Source: Combretum micranthum
Lineage: Eukaryota > Streptophyta > Magnoliopsida > Myrtales > Combretaceae
NCBI GenBank assembly: GCA_024138025.1
Contig: JAMXBD010000169.1
Location: forward strand, 868,001-932,000
Length of the DNA: 64,000 bases
Reading direction: 5' to 3'
Position 1 is the stretch's first letter, and each line of letters opens with the position of its first letter. Of this stretch, positions 12,328-24,174 are shown piece after piece. Both the position numbers and the translations under genes were made by a program. The notes under the pieces were generated by a model. It was given only the letters and a program-made list of their open reading frames with translations, did no database searches and was not told where the DNA came from.

Positions 12328-13723
12328 TGTATGATCCACTATATCCAATAAAATTTGAGAGTACAAATAATGTGCCAATACAAATGGGCTAAATTCCCTC
12401 AACTCAGCCTATCTAGCTCACCAAGCTAATTAACAATCTATAGAGCTATTTTTCACTCTTTCTTATAATCAATCTCACCAAAATACAAATCAAATCAAGG
12501 AATAGAAGAATATAAAAGTTCCTCTCACATAATTTTTCCCAAAACTACAAAGATAATTTATATTAAAATTTGCAAGCCATGGTTAAACCCTCTAAGTTAT
12601 GCTCTAAGTAATGCTTTGAAGTCTGTTATGAAAACAAGTTATGAACAAGTTTTTTAACAATAGAAGTATTTTAACTTGTCACTTTTTATTGCTATATATG
12701 ATCTAAACACATAAAAATCCTGTTATATGAAGCTTTTCCAATGTTCAAATCCTTCAAAGTAATTTAAACTTTAACTCTTGTTACCTTTGGAGATGGATAA
12801 ACTTGAGAGATATGCTTCAGCAATTTCTTTGATATTTTTCTAATGTTATTCTATTATATTTCAAATTTCCTTGTTAGTGTGAGCTTTAAATATCATAATT
12901 TGATTCTTCAAATTCAAATTTTATCTTGAAGTTCCCTTGAAGTATGGAGTATATCGTTGAAAAACCTTATCCTTTATTTTAAAAAAATCCAAAATAAATC
13001 ACCATAATTTTCTTTAGATATTTACTTTTAAATATGTACCAAATCTACATAATATTCATCCTAGAGTATATATTAATAACCACCTTTTGATTTGAAAGGG
13101 AAGTCCCCAAAATATTTTGCATATCTCTTATTTTTAGGAAAATATCTTGCTTTCATCTTTTTTTTTTTTAATATTCAACTTCTATGTGGTCAAATCTTCA
13201 GCTAAACACGTTTTTGGGACATTAAATAATTGTAACTTTATCAAATAGGTCATGCTTGAAACATAATAACACAATATAATAAAATATAGCAAATTGGACT
13301 TGTTGTTATGATCTTCTTAAACATTCTATACATTTTAATCTGAATTAAAAACAAATCCCCTGTATATATTAATCAACTTAGTGGAACATTTTGAATGTAT
13401 TACTCAAATAAATTCATCTTTGGAGCTGGTTCTTCAATTGGATGAAAACTTTGAATATAAACCCAATTTGTAGCATTTTGTCCGTATATGATGTGCATCA
13501 GGTTTACCTTTTAAGTCAACATCTGGTTGTTACTGTCTTCTTAAAATTTTTCTAGAAATCCTCTTACGCAACCTCTAAATGCTTTGATAAACCATCGTAA
13601 ACTTCTTTTATCTTTATAAATTCATATTGAACTCTTCTTTGCAATAACTACACACTTAACAACTTTGTTAGTAATCACTTATACATGTTTTATTATCGTC
13701 AAAACCAAACTAGAAGATTAACA
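12328..13723 (-). mobile_element. SIRE-like Copia LTR (3' LTR position)
   Basis: On the minus strand it starts TGTTAATCTTC at 13723, followed by GGTTTTGACGATAATAAAAC, and ends GGATCATACA at 12328. Starts of this kind are typical of SIRE/Maximus Copia LTRs. A purine tract (AAAAAGGGAGAGAA, 13737-13724) precedes it directly, marking it as the 3' LTR of a minus-strand element. The 1,396-base LTR is homologous along its length to 46560-52200 once the latter's insertion is removed. The left end abuts LINE ORF1 sequence. Confidence 0.75.
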
Positions 13724-15669
13724 TTCTCTCCCTTTTTGATGATGACAAAACATCATATACAAAAAACATAAATAACTTAATTATGAAAAACATTAATTAT
13801 ATTTATTGTTCACCAATTCTATCCCCTTTTTTTGTTATAATCAAAAATCAAACTTCAATTTTGAAAAAACTATCTTCTTTTGACTTTCTCCCCCTTTTCA
13901 TTATAAAAAGATAACTAATCATTTTTCAAGCATACTTTCCCTAAAGCTATTTTTAACACCAATTATTTTTCAACAAGGAACATCTAATTGATTTGATTCA
14001 ATTTGATAAATTCTTACTTTCCCTTTATATTTTTCTTTTAGAGAACAAGATTACCCTAAATATAATATCAATTGAATTCTTTTTTTAATAAAATAATAGT
14101 AGACTCCAATTGTTTTCACATCAAAACATGGAGAGCAAATAAAAAGAACGGAAAACCATAGTTAAGAAAGTTAAAATAGTGGTACTAAAATCTTTTACAC
14201 TTTTCCTTTTGTTTATAAAAGTCACATTCTCTTCTCTTTTGATTGAGGCATTTATTGATCAAGATCATACTCATTTGCGCTTTGCCTCAAGAACCTAAAA
14301 TCATTAACAAACAGGTTATTCTTTCCTACAAACCCATACAAGTTTAAGTTCATTAAAGAGCAACATCATTTTATTTTATCTTTTACTTGTTGAGCATTGA
14401 GCTTATTCCTTTTGTAAAAACAATATTTTTCTGTGTCCCACTTTGTTATAAAAGAAACATACATAAGAAGATAAATTATACCTTTGATTAACCTGAAATC
14501 ATTGATGTTGTCTTGAATAACTCATATCCTCTGAATGGACACTTATATTGTTGATGGTATCTTCTGAGATATCCTCTGTTAATAATGTTCATGTTTCTTT
14601 TAATAGGTTTCTTATCATTTTAATTAAGTTCAGTAAGCACAGGTTCACTTCGTTTCGCAAAAATAGTCTTTTTTATAGTATTAGATGAACTATCATGCCC
14701 ACATCCAAGTCCATGCTTACCATTATCAAGCTTTTGACTAGCTATTAACATGCTTAACTTTTTGTCACTCTCATTAAACTTATTAAAGGTATTATTCAAA
14801 TATTGATGCACATGATATATTCTTTCCTTTAGATCTTTAATTTCTTCTTTAAGAACACCATTCTCTTTTTTCAAGTTTTTCAGCATTTACGTGAATAGCT
14901 TCATTATTCATTTTCAAGATATCATTTTCATCAACTAACAATGTGTTATTTTGACTTAAGATATTCTTTTCATTTTTCAAAGCCTTATTTTATGTATCTA
15001 ACTTGGATATCTTTATATTAGCCTTTTTAAGAGCCTTTAATAGCTTTTTCATTTCAGCATACATCTCATTATCAAACATTTCAGCTTTGGATTTGAATCT
15101 TACCTCAGATGCTGCCATCAAACATAAATTTACTTCCTCCTCATCTTCACTCATAGCCTCTAAGTCACCTTTTGACTCATTTAGGTTACTTCAAGTTGCC
15201 ATCATTGCTCGTCTTTTCTTCTTCAATTTTTCCATCCTTTTTATTAGAACCGAGCACTCATATTTGATGCGCCCAAACTTCTTGCACTCATAGCATGTGA
15301 TCTCCTTATTATCCTTTTTTTTTATCCCTCTTTATATAACCTTTCCCTACATCAAATCTATTACAATTAATGTCATATTTCTTATACTCAACATAAATCT
15401 TACCTTCCTTCTTGAAAATCTTATGAAGAAATTGAGTCAGTGAGTGGACATCCCCATCTTCATTATTCATTTCCTTTAAATTGAAATCATCAACAACCAC
15501 TTTATTTGCATTAAAAGCTATAGCTTTCTTGCTACTTTCATGTTCTTGAGTGGTGTTGAGAATTGACTCAGCATGAGCTTGTTTAGGTCCTGTGCCACCA
15601 CTATGGTTATTTTCTTGGCATCCCAAAGCTACAAATGTATGCAAAATTGTAAGATGTGATCAGACCTTT
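13724..15669 (-). pseudogene. SIRE-like Copia internal remnant with gag zinc knuckle
   Basis: The reverse complement from 15644 carries a gag C-terminal region (LTQFLHKIFKKE, then a lysine-rich stretch). A zinc knuckle CYECKKFGRIKYEC follows at 15300-15259, where arginine replaces the expected histidine (CX2CX4HX4C). After that comes a coiled-coil-prone acidic/lysine region, 15120-14620, containing AEMFDNEMYAEMKKLLKAL and KKLSMLIASQKLD with the GLGCG tail. A second degraded knuckle lies near 14440 (NKVGHRK). Protease, integrase, RT and RNase H are absent; sequence runs from gag almost directly to the polypurine tract. The right end is cut by the LTR beginning at 15670. A deleted, non-functional element. 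Confidence 0.7.
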
Positions 15670-15724
15670 TGTGAAAACCCCTATATTTTATAGTGATTAT
15701 ATAAGTTGAACTTCAGAATCAATG

Positions 15725-16307
15725 TGTTACGAGGGCAAATCAGCTTTAGATCATAAACAGAAGCTCCCTAGGGTTTGTAGCAAGAAAAAGTAAAAGACAA
15801 GAGTTTATGGCTGAGAATGAAAGTAAAGTACAAAAGAAAGAATTGATTGTAGAGGGCAACAGCATAGTACAAAACATGGACAGCAGCAGTGTGGCACGTG
15901 ACGGGCTGGGCCGAGTTATTTAACAGATAGACCTGAAGAATATTCCATGGGCTAAAAAATAAATCAGCTGGCTATAGTTGATCCTATTGCTTTATTAATA
16001 TAGTAATTAGACAAATATTAGTAATTTTCAGTTGTCGGTAGTTACAACCGTTTCTAAACGTGGCAAGTATGGCACATGTCACAAGATTTTATTCTTATTT
16101 CTGTTATGCAATAGTATAGGGAGTCCTTGCATCTATAAATATGTATTACATATGCAATCCAAAAATATGAGGAAAAATACAAAAATATTCACTCCCAATA
16201 CTTGCATTCGAGTATTCCCTTCATTATTTTAATTTCTCAGTTCGCATTTAAGCTATCTATCTGAATTCGGATCTATTTGATTTTAAATTTCACTCTTCCA
16301 TATTGCA
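15725..16307 (+). repeat. 5' LTR of Reina-like element
   Basis: 583 bases, TG...CA. A TATA-like TATAAAT lies at 16134-16140, with R-U5 downstream. A GGCACGTGACGGGC segment near 15894 contains a CACGTG G-box, a common plant promoter word. Open frames inside it are chance. Confidence 0.9.
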
Positions 16308-16309
16308 AG

Positions 16310-16322
16310 TGGTATCAGAGCT
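16310..16322 (+). promoter_or_regulatory. Primer-binding site, initiator-Met tRNA type
   Basis: TGGTATCAGAGCT, two bases after the 5' LTR, is complementary to the 3' end of plant initiator tRNA-Met. It is the usual primer of plant chromoviruses. Confidence 0.9.
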
Positions 16323-16380
16323 CCTTGTAGGAGCTGGCATCGCTGAAGATACCAGAGAATTCAAGAGGATTGAAGAATCC

Positions 16381-17805
16381 ATGAAGAACCTATTGAAGGA
16401 ACAAAATGAGAAACAGGACAGCTGGATTAAGCTATTTTTGGATACCCTGCAACAGCAACAAACAGTATTAGAATAGCAATCTAAGGCAATAGAAGAGCTT
16501 AGAACTCAGCTTAAAGGCAATTCAACAGTGGTAGAAGCATCTCTAATGGTACTCAAGGGTGCTAAGGGGACAAAGGAAGTGGGAAATACAGAAGATAGTG
16601 GATTGACTGGTAGTGTGGTTAGTAGTTACTTGTTGCCCATGAGGAGTACCAAAATTAAATTCCCTACATTTAATGGGGAAAACATAAAGAGTTGGGTGGT
16701 TAAGGCTGAGCAATTCTTTATGTTAGATGATACTCCTAGTCATCTCAGGGCAAAAGTGGCTATCATGCACTTGTATGAGAAGCCCTACAATTGGTATGTG
16801 TCTTATTCGAAACTAAGGACAGATACTAGCCCAATCACCTGGGAGGAATTAACTAAAGCATTGCAAGCAAGATTCAATGAAAGGGCTTATGAAGATCCTA
16901 TGGCTGAACTCAAAGAGCTTCAACAAACAGACTCATTACAAGATTACCTTAACCAATTCATACACTTATCCGCACAAAACCAGCTCTATGAACCACAATT
17001 GATAAGCTGCTTCCTCAGCGGTTTAAAACCAGAAATACAATTCCCCATCTGCATGTTTCAACCCGACACTATAGCCCAAGCTTACACAGTGGCTAAACTC
17101 CAAGATGCCACAAACACAACCACTAAAACCAGTAGCCAGAGATTTCAAAAAACCACATCCACTAATACCTATCCTAAATACTCCACCACAATCCCAAACA
17201 CTACAACAACATACACCAGTCGAAACATTATTCCAATTTCCCGCCAGACCATAAACACTCAGACCCGAACCCCATTCCAAAGCACTACTCCTGTAAGAAA
17301 TTTTCGAAGGTTCTCACCTGAAGAACTGGAAGAGAAGAGGTGTAAGAAGCAATGCTTTTGGTGTGATGAACCTTTTGGTCCAAGCCATAGATGCAAAAAT
17401 AAAAGATTAAACCTCTTAGTTGTGAGTAAAGAGGAGGAGGAAGAAGAGCTAGCTCCTTTAACTTTATGTGCTATGGGTGAGGACAGTGCCAGTGTAGCGC
17501 ACAGCATGTGTGTGAAAGGGTATTTTGAGAAGAAGAGGCTGAGCATCTTGATTGACACAAGAAGTTCATTTAATTTTATAGATGAAGAGGTAGCTAAGAG
17601 TTTGAATTGTGAGATGACTTCGGTTGAACCCGTTATTGTTAATTTGGCTAATGGAGTCAAAATTTACAGTTCCTATATGGTTCAACAGTTTAGCTGGAGG
17701 ATGGAAGGGGTAGAGTTCAATTCTGATGTCTATGCATTACCTTTGACAGCATATGATTTGATCCTAGGAATGCCTTGGTTGGTCTCTTTGGGAACAATGC
17801 AATGA
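16381..17805 (+). pseudogene. Reina-like gag and protease, interrupted
   Basis: The first in-frame ATG after the PBS is at 16381, but a TAG at 16474-16476 breaks the N-terminal coiled-coil-like region (many Gln/Glu). From 16528 the frame is open for 425 codons. The gag capsid-type domain lies about residues 45-165 of that stretch (IKFPTFNGENIKSWVVKAEQ). A serine/threonine-rich linker follows, with a knuckle of the CKKQCFWCDEPFGPSHRC type at 17341-17394. The aspartic protease begins near 17545 with LIDTRSSFNFID; the family motif is D-T/S-G, so arginine replaces the glycine. The region ends at TGA 17803-17805, where relatives have a tryptophan codon, and RT continues in the same frame. Confidence 0.88.
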
Positions 17806-17817
17806 AATTTCAACTTA

Positions 17818-19551
17818 ATGAAGATGGAATTCCAGTGGAGAAGGTCTAGTTGTACACTTCATGGAGATAATGAGGTAATCACTCCTATCTCTGATAAGGT
17901 CATTTCCTCTATGATATCAACTTATAGTCCTGCACTTAAAGTACAATGCCAAGTTGTTAGTAATTCTATGTCTCTTAAAGATTCAATGGTTGAATCATGT
18001 ATTCATCCAGCCTTGATTGAATTTTTAGAGGAATTTACTGACTTATTTGAGGAACCAACTACTCTGCCTCCTAATAGGTCATGTAACCATAGAATTCATT
18101 TACAAGAGGATGCTATGCCTATCAATTTAAGACCTTATCGCTATTCATCTATCCAAAATACATTTTTAGAAGATATGATTAAGGAAATGCTGTTGAGTAG
18201 GATAATACGCCCTAATCATAGTCCTTTTGCATCCCCTATGGTGTTAGTCAAAAAGAAGGACAATACATGGCGTATGTGTGTAGATTATAGGGATCTTAAC
18301 AAGTTAATTGTTAAAGACATGTTTCCAATTCCAATAATTGAGGACCTATTTGATGAATTGTATGGTGCAAGCTGTTTTAGTAAGTTGGATTTCCGCTCGG
18401 GGTATCATCAGATCCTTATGCACCCTAATGATGTCTATAAAACTGCATTTAGGACTCATGATGGGCACTATGAGTTCTTAATCATGCCCTTTGGGTTGAC
18501 TAATACCCCATCCACCTTCCAGGGTCTTATGAATGACTTGTATAGATCCTATTTGAGGAAGTTTGTATTGGTTTTCTTTGATGACATCTTGATTTACAGC
18601 CCAGATTTGGCTCAACATAAGGAACACCTAAAGGTAGTGCTTGAAATTTTAAGGGTAGAAAAACTGTACCTTAAAAGAGCTAAATGTGTCTTTAAGGTAA
18701 ACCAGATTGATTATCTCGGTCATATCATTTCTAGACTTGGGGTTGCAACCGATCCTAAAAAAATAGACGCTATAGTGAATTGGCCTGCTCTTACTAATGT
18801 TAAATAGTTGAGAGGTTTCCTTGAGCTAGCAGGATACTATAGGAGGTTTATACATGGTTTTGGGATCAAGGCTAAACCACTTACAAATTTGCTTCGCAAG
18901 GATCAATTCCGTTGGGATTTAGGAGCTGAAGAAGAATTTGATAACTTGAAAAACACTATGACTACATCCCTTGTTCTAAGGCTACTAGATTACAGTCAAA
19001 GGTTTACTATTGAAACTAATGCAAGTAATGAGGGTATTGGGGCGAAGTTGATGCAGGATAATCATCCCATAGCTTACATCAGCAAGTCTTTTGCTCCAAA
19101 GCACAGGGGAATGTCCGTTTATGATAAGGAATTGTTGGCATTGGTGTATGCCATTGATAAATGGCGACATTATCTGTAAGGGAGACAGTTTGTGATAAAA
19201 ACAGATCATCAAAGTCTTAAATATTTGCTAGAACAAAGGATGGTGACGCCTAATCAACAGAAATGGCTTACCAAATTACTAAGCTTGGATGATGTAATTG
19301 AGTTCAAAAGTGGAAGGACTAACAATGCAGCAGATGCCTTATCAAGATGTGGGGAAACTCAATTAAATCAGCTCACAATCCAAGCTACTGCTCCAGAGCT
19401 GATGGAAGAGATAAAAAACAGTTGGTATCTTCCACATGGGTACAGTAAGATCATAGAACAGCTGAAGGAAGGAAAGATAGTTAAGCATTTCAGCTATGGT
19501 CTAGGGATTTTGAGAAGAAAAGGAAAAATAGTAGTGGGTCCTTCAGAGGAA
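17818..19551 (+). pseudogene. Reina-like reverse transcriptase and RNase H, interrupted
   Basis: In frame with gag. RT begins near 18115 (YRYSSIQNTFLEDMIKEML) and includes DYRDLNKL, SKLDFRSGYHQI and MPFGLTNTPSTFQ. The catalytic FFDDIL near 18574 is intact. A TAG at 18805-18807 stands where a glutamine is expected before LRGFLELAGYYRRF. RNase H follows from about 18990; its first catalytic residue is changed (ETNAS at 19012-19026 against the usual TDAS). A TAA at 19177-19179 precedes GRQFVIKTDHQSL. The domain ends with NNAADALSR near 19340. The stops and the Asp-to-Asn change fit C-to-T or G-to-A transitions. Confidence 0.9.
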
Positions 19552-19553
19552 CT

Positions 19554-20230
19554 CAAAAAGAAGCTGTTAAATTTGTACCATGGGGAAGCATTGGGCGGAC
19601 ACTCTGGGTCTCAGGCCACTTACAAGAGGATTGCCTCAGTCTTCTATTGGTCTAAATTAGGGAGGATAAATAGACAATTTGTAAGGAGTATGACACATGC
19701 CAAAAGTACAAATTTGAGAATGTGGCTTCTCTTGGACTACTGCAACCTTTACCAATTCCTAATGATAGTTGGCAGGGCATAACTATGGATTTTATTGAAG
19801 GTTTTCCAAAATCAAATGAGAAGGAAGTAATTCTAGTGCTGGTAGATCGATTGAGCAAATATGCCCATTTTTTTACTCTCTCTCACCCTTACACAGCTCT
19901 CCAGGTAGCACAACTATTCCTAGAACAAGTGTACAAGCTACATGGTATGCCCAAACCATCGCTAGTGACAGGGACCCAATTTTTGTGAGTTCCTTTTGGA
20001 AAGAGTTCCTAAGCTTGCAAGGAGTGACTCTTAACCTATCCACTTCTTACCACCCCAAAACCGATGGTCAATCGGAGGTGGTCAACAAATGCTTGGAGAC
20101 CTATCTGAGGTGCATGACTGAAGAATTTCCTAACAGGTAGAGTTACTTTGTACCCTTGGCTGAGTGGTAGTATAACACCAATTACCACCCCAGTTCTAAA
20201 TTCACTCCTTTCCAAATACTCCATGGCTAC
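19554..20230 (+). pseudogene. Reina-like integrase with two frameshifts
   Basis: The zinc-binding region starts near 19570 (LYHGEALGGHSG, the two histidines). The following cysteine pair is reached only after a frame change near 19670, and the first cysteine of the pair is replaced by tyrosine (EYDTCQKYK). The core begins ITMDFIEGFPKS at 19781, giving the first catalytic Asp. A second frame change near 19960 leads to SDRDPIFVSSFWKE (second Asp) and HPKTDGQSEVVNK (catalytic Glu). Further stops occur at 20138-20140 and 20168-20170. Non-functional. Confidence 0.88.
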
Positions 20231-20830
20231 CTTCCACCACTACACCTTCCCTATGTTCCTAAAGACTTTCGGAACGCTATGGTAGATTCCATGCTTACTA
20301 CTAGGGAAGAAATGCTCAAGATGCTCAAGTTCCATCTCAATAGAGCTCAGCACATAATGAAATTCATGAGTGAAAAAAAAAGAAGTGAACGTGCATTCAA
20401 AGCTGGAGACTTGGTTCTACTTAAGTTACAACTGTACAGGCAAAGCTCACTAAGGCATGCAAGGAACCAAAAATTCAGTCAAAAATACTATGGACCATAC
20501 AGAGTTAAGGATCAGCTAAGAACAGTGGCTTACCAGTTAGATCTTCCTCCAGAAGTAGCCATCCATCACACCTTCCATGTATCGCAACTGAAACCCTATC
20601 ATGGAGAATAGACTGAGCTCGTTCCTTCTCTACCTTCAATAAAAGAAGATCTGATGTTAAAGCCTTTAGCAATCTTAGATCAAAAGATTGTGAAGCGTAA
20701 AAACAGAGCCAAGACTATGTTACTCATCTCATGGAAACAATAATCGCCTTAAGAAGCTACTTGGGAACCTTTCGGTGATCTGCAATTAAGGTTTCCTAAT
20801 TGTCCCTTGTGGACAAGGGATTTCGAAGGG
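20231..20830 (+). pseudogene. Reina-like integrase C-terminus and chromodomain
   Basis: An open stretch from 20279 of 110 codons contains FKAGDLVLLKLQ, then YYGPYRV, then IHHTFHVSQLKPY, the typical integrase tail. After TAG 20609-20611, the same frame reads DQKIVKRKN, LLISWKQ, a stop, then EATWEPFGDLQLRFP, a chromodomain signature. Chromodomains target chromovirus integration to marked chromatin. Because the stop precedes it, the chromodomain would not be made. Confidence 0.85.
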
Positions 20831-20838
20831 GAAGGGAT
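20825..20838 (+). promoter_or_regulatory. Polypurine tract of Reina-like element
   Basis: GAAGGGGAAGGGAT sits directly before the 3' LTR. It would prime plus-strand DNA synthesis. Confidence 0.85.
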
Positions 20839-21418
20839 TGTTACGAGGGCAAATTAGCTTCAGTTCATAAACAAAAGCTCCCTAAGGTTTGTAGCAAGAA
20901 AAAGTGAAAGACAAGGGTTTGTGGCTGAGAATGAAAGTAAAGTACAAAAGAAAGAATTAATTGCAGATGGCACCAGCGTAGTACAAAACATGGACAGTAG
21001 CAGTGTGGCACGTGACGGGCCGGGCCGAGTTACTTAACAGATGGACCTGAAGAATATTCATGGGCTAAGAAATAAATTAGTTGGATTTAGTTGAGCCCAT
21101 TGCTTTATAAATATAGTAATTAGACAAATATTAGTAATTTCCAATTGTCAGTAGTTACAACCATTTCAAACGTGGCAAGTATGGCACATGTCACAAGATT
21201 TTATTCTTATTTCTATTATGCAATACTATAGGGAGTCCTTACATTTATAAATATGTATTACATATGCAATCCAAAAATATAAAGAAAAATACAAAATATT
21301 CACTCCCAATACTTGCATTCGAGTATTCCCTTCATTATTTTAATTTCTCAATTCGCATTTGAGCTATCTATTCAAATTCGGATCCATTCGATTTTAAATT
21401 TCACTCTTCCGTATTGCA
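20839..21418 (+). repeat. 3' LTR of Reina-like element
   Basis: 580 bases, from TGTTACGAGG to GTATTGCA, followed by the target duplication CAATG. It differs from the 5' LTR at 8 of the first 100 bases. Confidence 0.9.
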
Positions 21419-21920
21419 CAATGTCAAAACCAGAACCTTAAAGTTAAACCAAGTCAACCTTAAACCTTAGAAACCCTAGACTCGGTCAGACAACTTCTGA
21501 AACCCTAAAATATTGAATAAATTTGAATTATGAATCAGATATAAGGTATAAGCCCTAAAATGATCAGATTTGCCAAAATTTCTATTGATTTAAGCCTTTT
21601 CAGGATTAGTTTCCATAGCCGGACGTCGACATGCAAAATAAGGCAAAAATTTTCCGGCAAACAATTCATAATAAGAATATAATAAGATATTCATAAAACA
21701 TCAAATAAAATTTTATCAGATTATAAAAACATCAATTATAGTTTTTATACACATTTTTATCTCTATCGTAAATTATTTGTCTTTTCTACTATTCACAACT
21801 ATCCATTTCAATCACTTTTGTCCCTATTTTCTTATGCCTATTTCCTATATAACAAAACCCATAACTTACAATTTATATTTTATATTTTCAATAAACATAT
21901 ACCTATTCTATTACTTTTCT

Positions 21921-21985
21921 TCTCTCTCTCTCTCTCTTTCTAGAAGGAAGTCGCTGCAAACCACCCCCCCCCCCCCCCCCCCCCC
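21921..21985. repeat. (CT)n run and 22-base poly-C tract
   Basis: A CT-rich run at about 21921-21940 is followed by 22 consecutive cytosines at 21964-21985. It sits inside the plus-strand LTR fragment, at the position where sister LTRs carry a CCCCTCCCCC-type element. Confidence 0.8.
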
Positions 21986-22147
21986 TTTCTTAAGCCCAAT
22001 GTATTCCTCTCCCTTATATTCTTTTTCATTTATTTTCACACATTAATTCATCTAATTTTTCCTATAGATACCTACCTTCACCCTTCATTTAACACTTTAC
22101 AAACTTCGTTTCTCACTCCTAAATTTCACTCATCTCTCCCCCTTCTT

Positions 22148-24174
22148 TTCTTTTCTAATTTTTTTTCTAAAATAAATTAATTTTTCTTAACTTTGGTCTT
22201 CTACAAATTTTACCTCTAGTGATAAAATGAAGTTCCCAAAATTTTCCTAAGTCGGTGATAGTCTCTAATAATTTAAATTACATACATTTTTTCCTTTTAA
22301 TTGGTTTTGATTGAGAATTATAAATAAGTCTTGTCCCCTTATATTTTTATTTCTAAAAACTTGGTCGTTTAAGTTCTTTATCAATTTTACTTGAAAGAAA
22401 CACTTTCAACGTTTTTTCAAGTTGTTGATAATATCTATTGTTTTTGGAGCTTAACATGTTTATATTCTTCTATTTCTTGAAATGAGTTTATCATTTAGAA
22501 ACTTGGTAAACTTTTATTTCTCTAAGTGGATTTATAATACTAGTGGGTTGATTCTCATCTTAACTTTGAAAACTAGTCTAGTTCTTGGTTTTTACTATGG
22601 AGTTGGTAAAATCCTAATTTAAGTTTTTATGAAAAATTTGCATATCCAAGAATTATTAACACTAAATTTTTAATAAACTTCATGTTACTTATCATGAAAA
22701 GATAGTGTTTATTTCCTTAGTTAATTTCTTTGATAAAATCATCTTTATTGTCATTTAAGAAAATTTATGATGAGTTTGTTTAATTTTTTTTAAAAGAATT
22801 TATTAAAATAATTTTTCTATTTTTTTATGACAAAATCTTTATTTAACATCAAAGTTATATACTAAGAGTTTGGTTCTATTTTCCTTTATCAAAGAAAATT
22901 CCTGTTTAATTTTATTGAGTCAATATCATTATAAGGATATATGCATATGAATAAGTAGCATGAAAAAGACTAGAATATCACATAATAATATATAGAAGAT
23001 ATAAGAAGCAAGAATAAGCAAAATAATAAGATCAAGTATTAGGAACCTTAACTTCATCAAGGTATCTCGGGACTAAGAATAGACTAGTCCCAAAAGAAAA
23101 AGAAAAGGCATAATAAGAGCAATAATAATAATAAGAACAATAAGAGCATGTTAGTTAAAGTTAGTGAGCATTTAGGCTCTAAGAAATATATAGATATATA
23201 TATTTAATAATACATAAACAAAGTTAGATTAGGAGCATAATAACATAATATAACAAAATAACATAACGGGAATTCTTAGCATGTGCAAGAACAAAACATA
23301 AATATGTTGTTGCTTCCATAACTCATATGAGCTTTAAGAAACAACACCATGCTCATGTTAAGTTACATGACATGGGAAAAATAAATGTAGAAGATTTTTA
23401 TCTAAGGTGTGTATTCGTTGAAGAAAGATAATGATGGTTATAAGAATATATGGGTAGTAATATGTGGAAAATGGTTTTTGTATAGAGGAAAGAAAGTTGA
23501 AAAGATTTGTTTAGAGAGGATTTTGGTAGAGAGAAATTTATTGAGAGATGTTGATAGAGTTTTGTTATGTAAAAGTAGACAAGGGGGAGGCGTCGGTTTT
23601 GACAAGAATGTGGGGAAGGTGGGGGAGAAACTTATTTAATTTGTATTTTATAAAGAAAAGTAAGTAATATATAAGATATGATGTGATATAAGATGTATGG
23701 GAAAGGTAAAAAGTAAGAAAATAGATGTATATGTAGTGAGAAAAAGTAGAGATAGATGAATAGTAATGAATGGTAAAATAAGATAATGAATAGTAAATAC
23801 GATATTTGATATTTTTAACTACCAAAAAACTATAAACTGATATTTTTGAACTCCTTACATTATTACGAATCTGCTGGCGTCAGCGGAATATTCTAACTAT
23901 CCGGTGTACCAAGGCACGGTTTTCAAAACCTGATCTCGTTTGGATCTGAAACACACTAAAAATTGTCGAATATGATATTTTTAAGCTTCTCTATATTATT
24001 ATGAACTATTATCCACAATTATCTCAATTCCATCATTTGGGGTTTAAGATTGCAGGATTGCTCGATCTAAATTCTAGGTTTTGATATAGGTTTTGGTTTA
24101 CTTTAGGGTTTCAAGTTGACTTTTAGTTATAGGGTTCCAACTTAAGACTTGGCATAAAAATCTAGGGGTTTACA
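22148..24174 (-). repeat. 3' LTR (5' half only) of the Tekay-like element
   Basis: On the minus strand it starts TGTAAACCCC at 24174 and is homologous to 41030-43206. It carries the GACAAGGGGGAGGCG motif near 23580, matching GACAAGGGGGAGGCGCC near 42570. The half nearest the LTR 3' end is absent; at 22148 it passes into an opposite-strand LTR. ORFs in it have no family match. Confidence 0.8.

Larger units (their letters stand above)
15725..21418 (+). mobile_element. Full-length Reina-like Ty3/gypsy retrotransposon (defective)
   Basis: This is a structurally complete 5.7-kb element. LTRs are at 15725-16307 and 20839-21418, both beginning TGTTACGAGG and ending TATTGCA. The iMet-type PBS is at 16310-16322 and the polypurine tract is before 20839. 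The exact 5-bp target duplication CAATG lies at 15720-15724 and 21419-21423. The internal region reads gag, protease, RT, RNase H, integrase, chromodomain in that order, which defines a chromovirus. Small size and gag type suggest the Reina lineage. The reading frame is broken by at least seven stops and two frameshifts. The LTRs differ at 8 of their first 100 positions, indicating an old insertion. Confidence 0.92.
15670..22147 (+). mobile_element. Tekay-like LTR 5' fragment, split by a Reina-like element
   Basis: It starts TGTGAAAACCCC at 15670 and runs to 15724. It resumes at 21419 after the Reina-like insertion with AAACC / AAAGTTAAACC-type words and the ATTCACAACTATCC stretch found in sister LTRs. 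Near 22148 it passes abruptly into a minus-strand LTR of the same family, so its 3' half is missing. The junction lies in a TTCTTTTCTAATT word shared with the opposite-strand LTR, suggesting microhomology-mediated loss. The right boundary is approximate (tens of bases). Confidence 0.6.

Noticed and set aside
14620..15644. Independent coiled-coil protein gene
   Set aside because: The adjacent zinc knuckle, gag-like tail, polypurine tract and LTR show it is a Copia gag remnant.
17259..17660. 133-codon minus-strand ORF
   Set aside because: It is the shadow of the Reina-like gag-protease on the plus strand.
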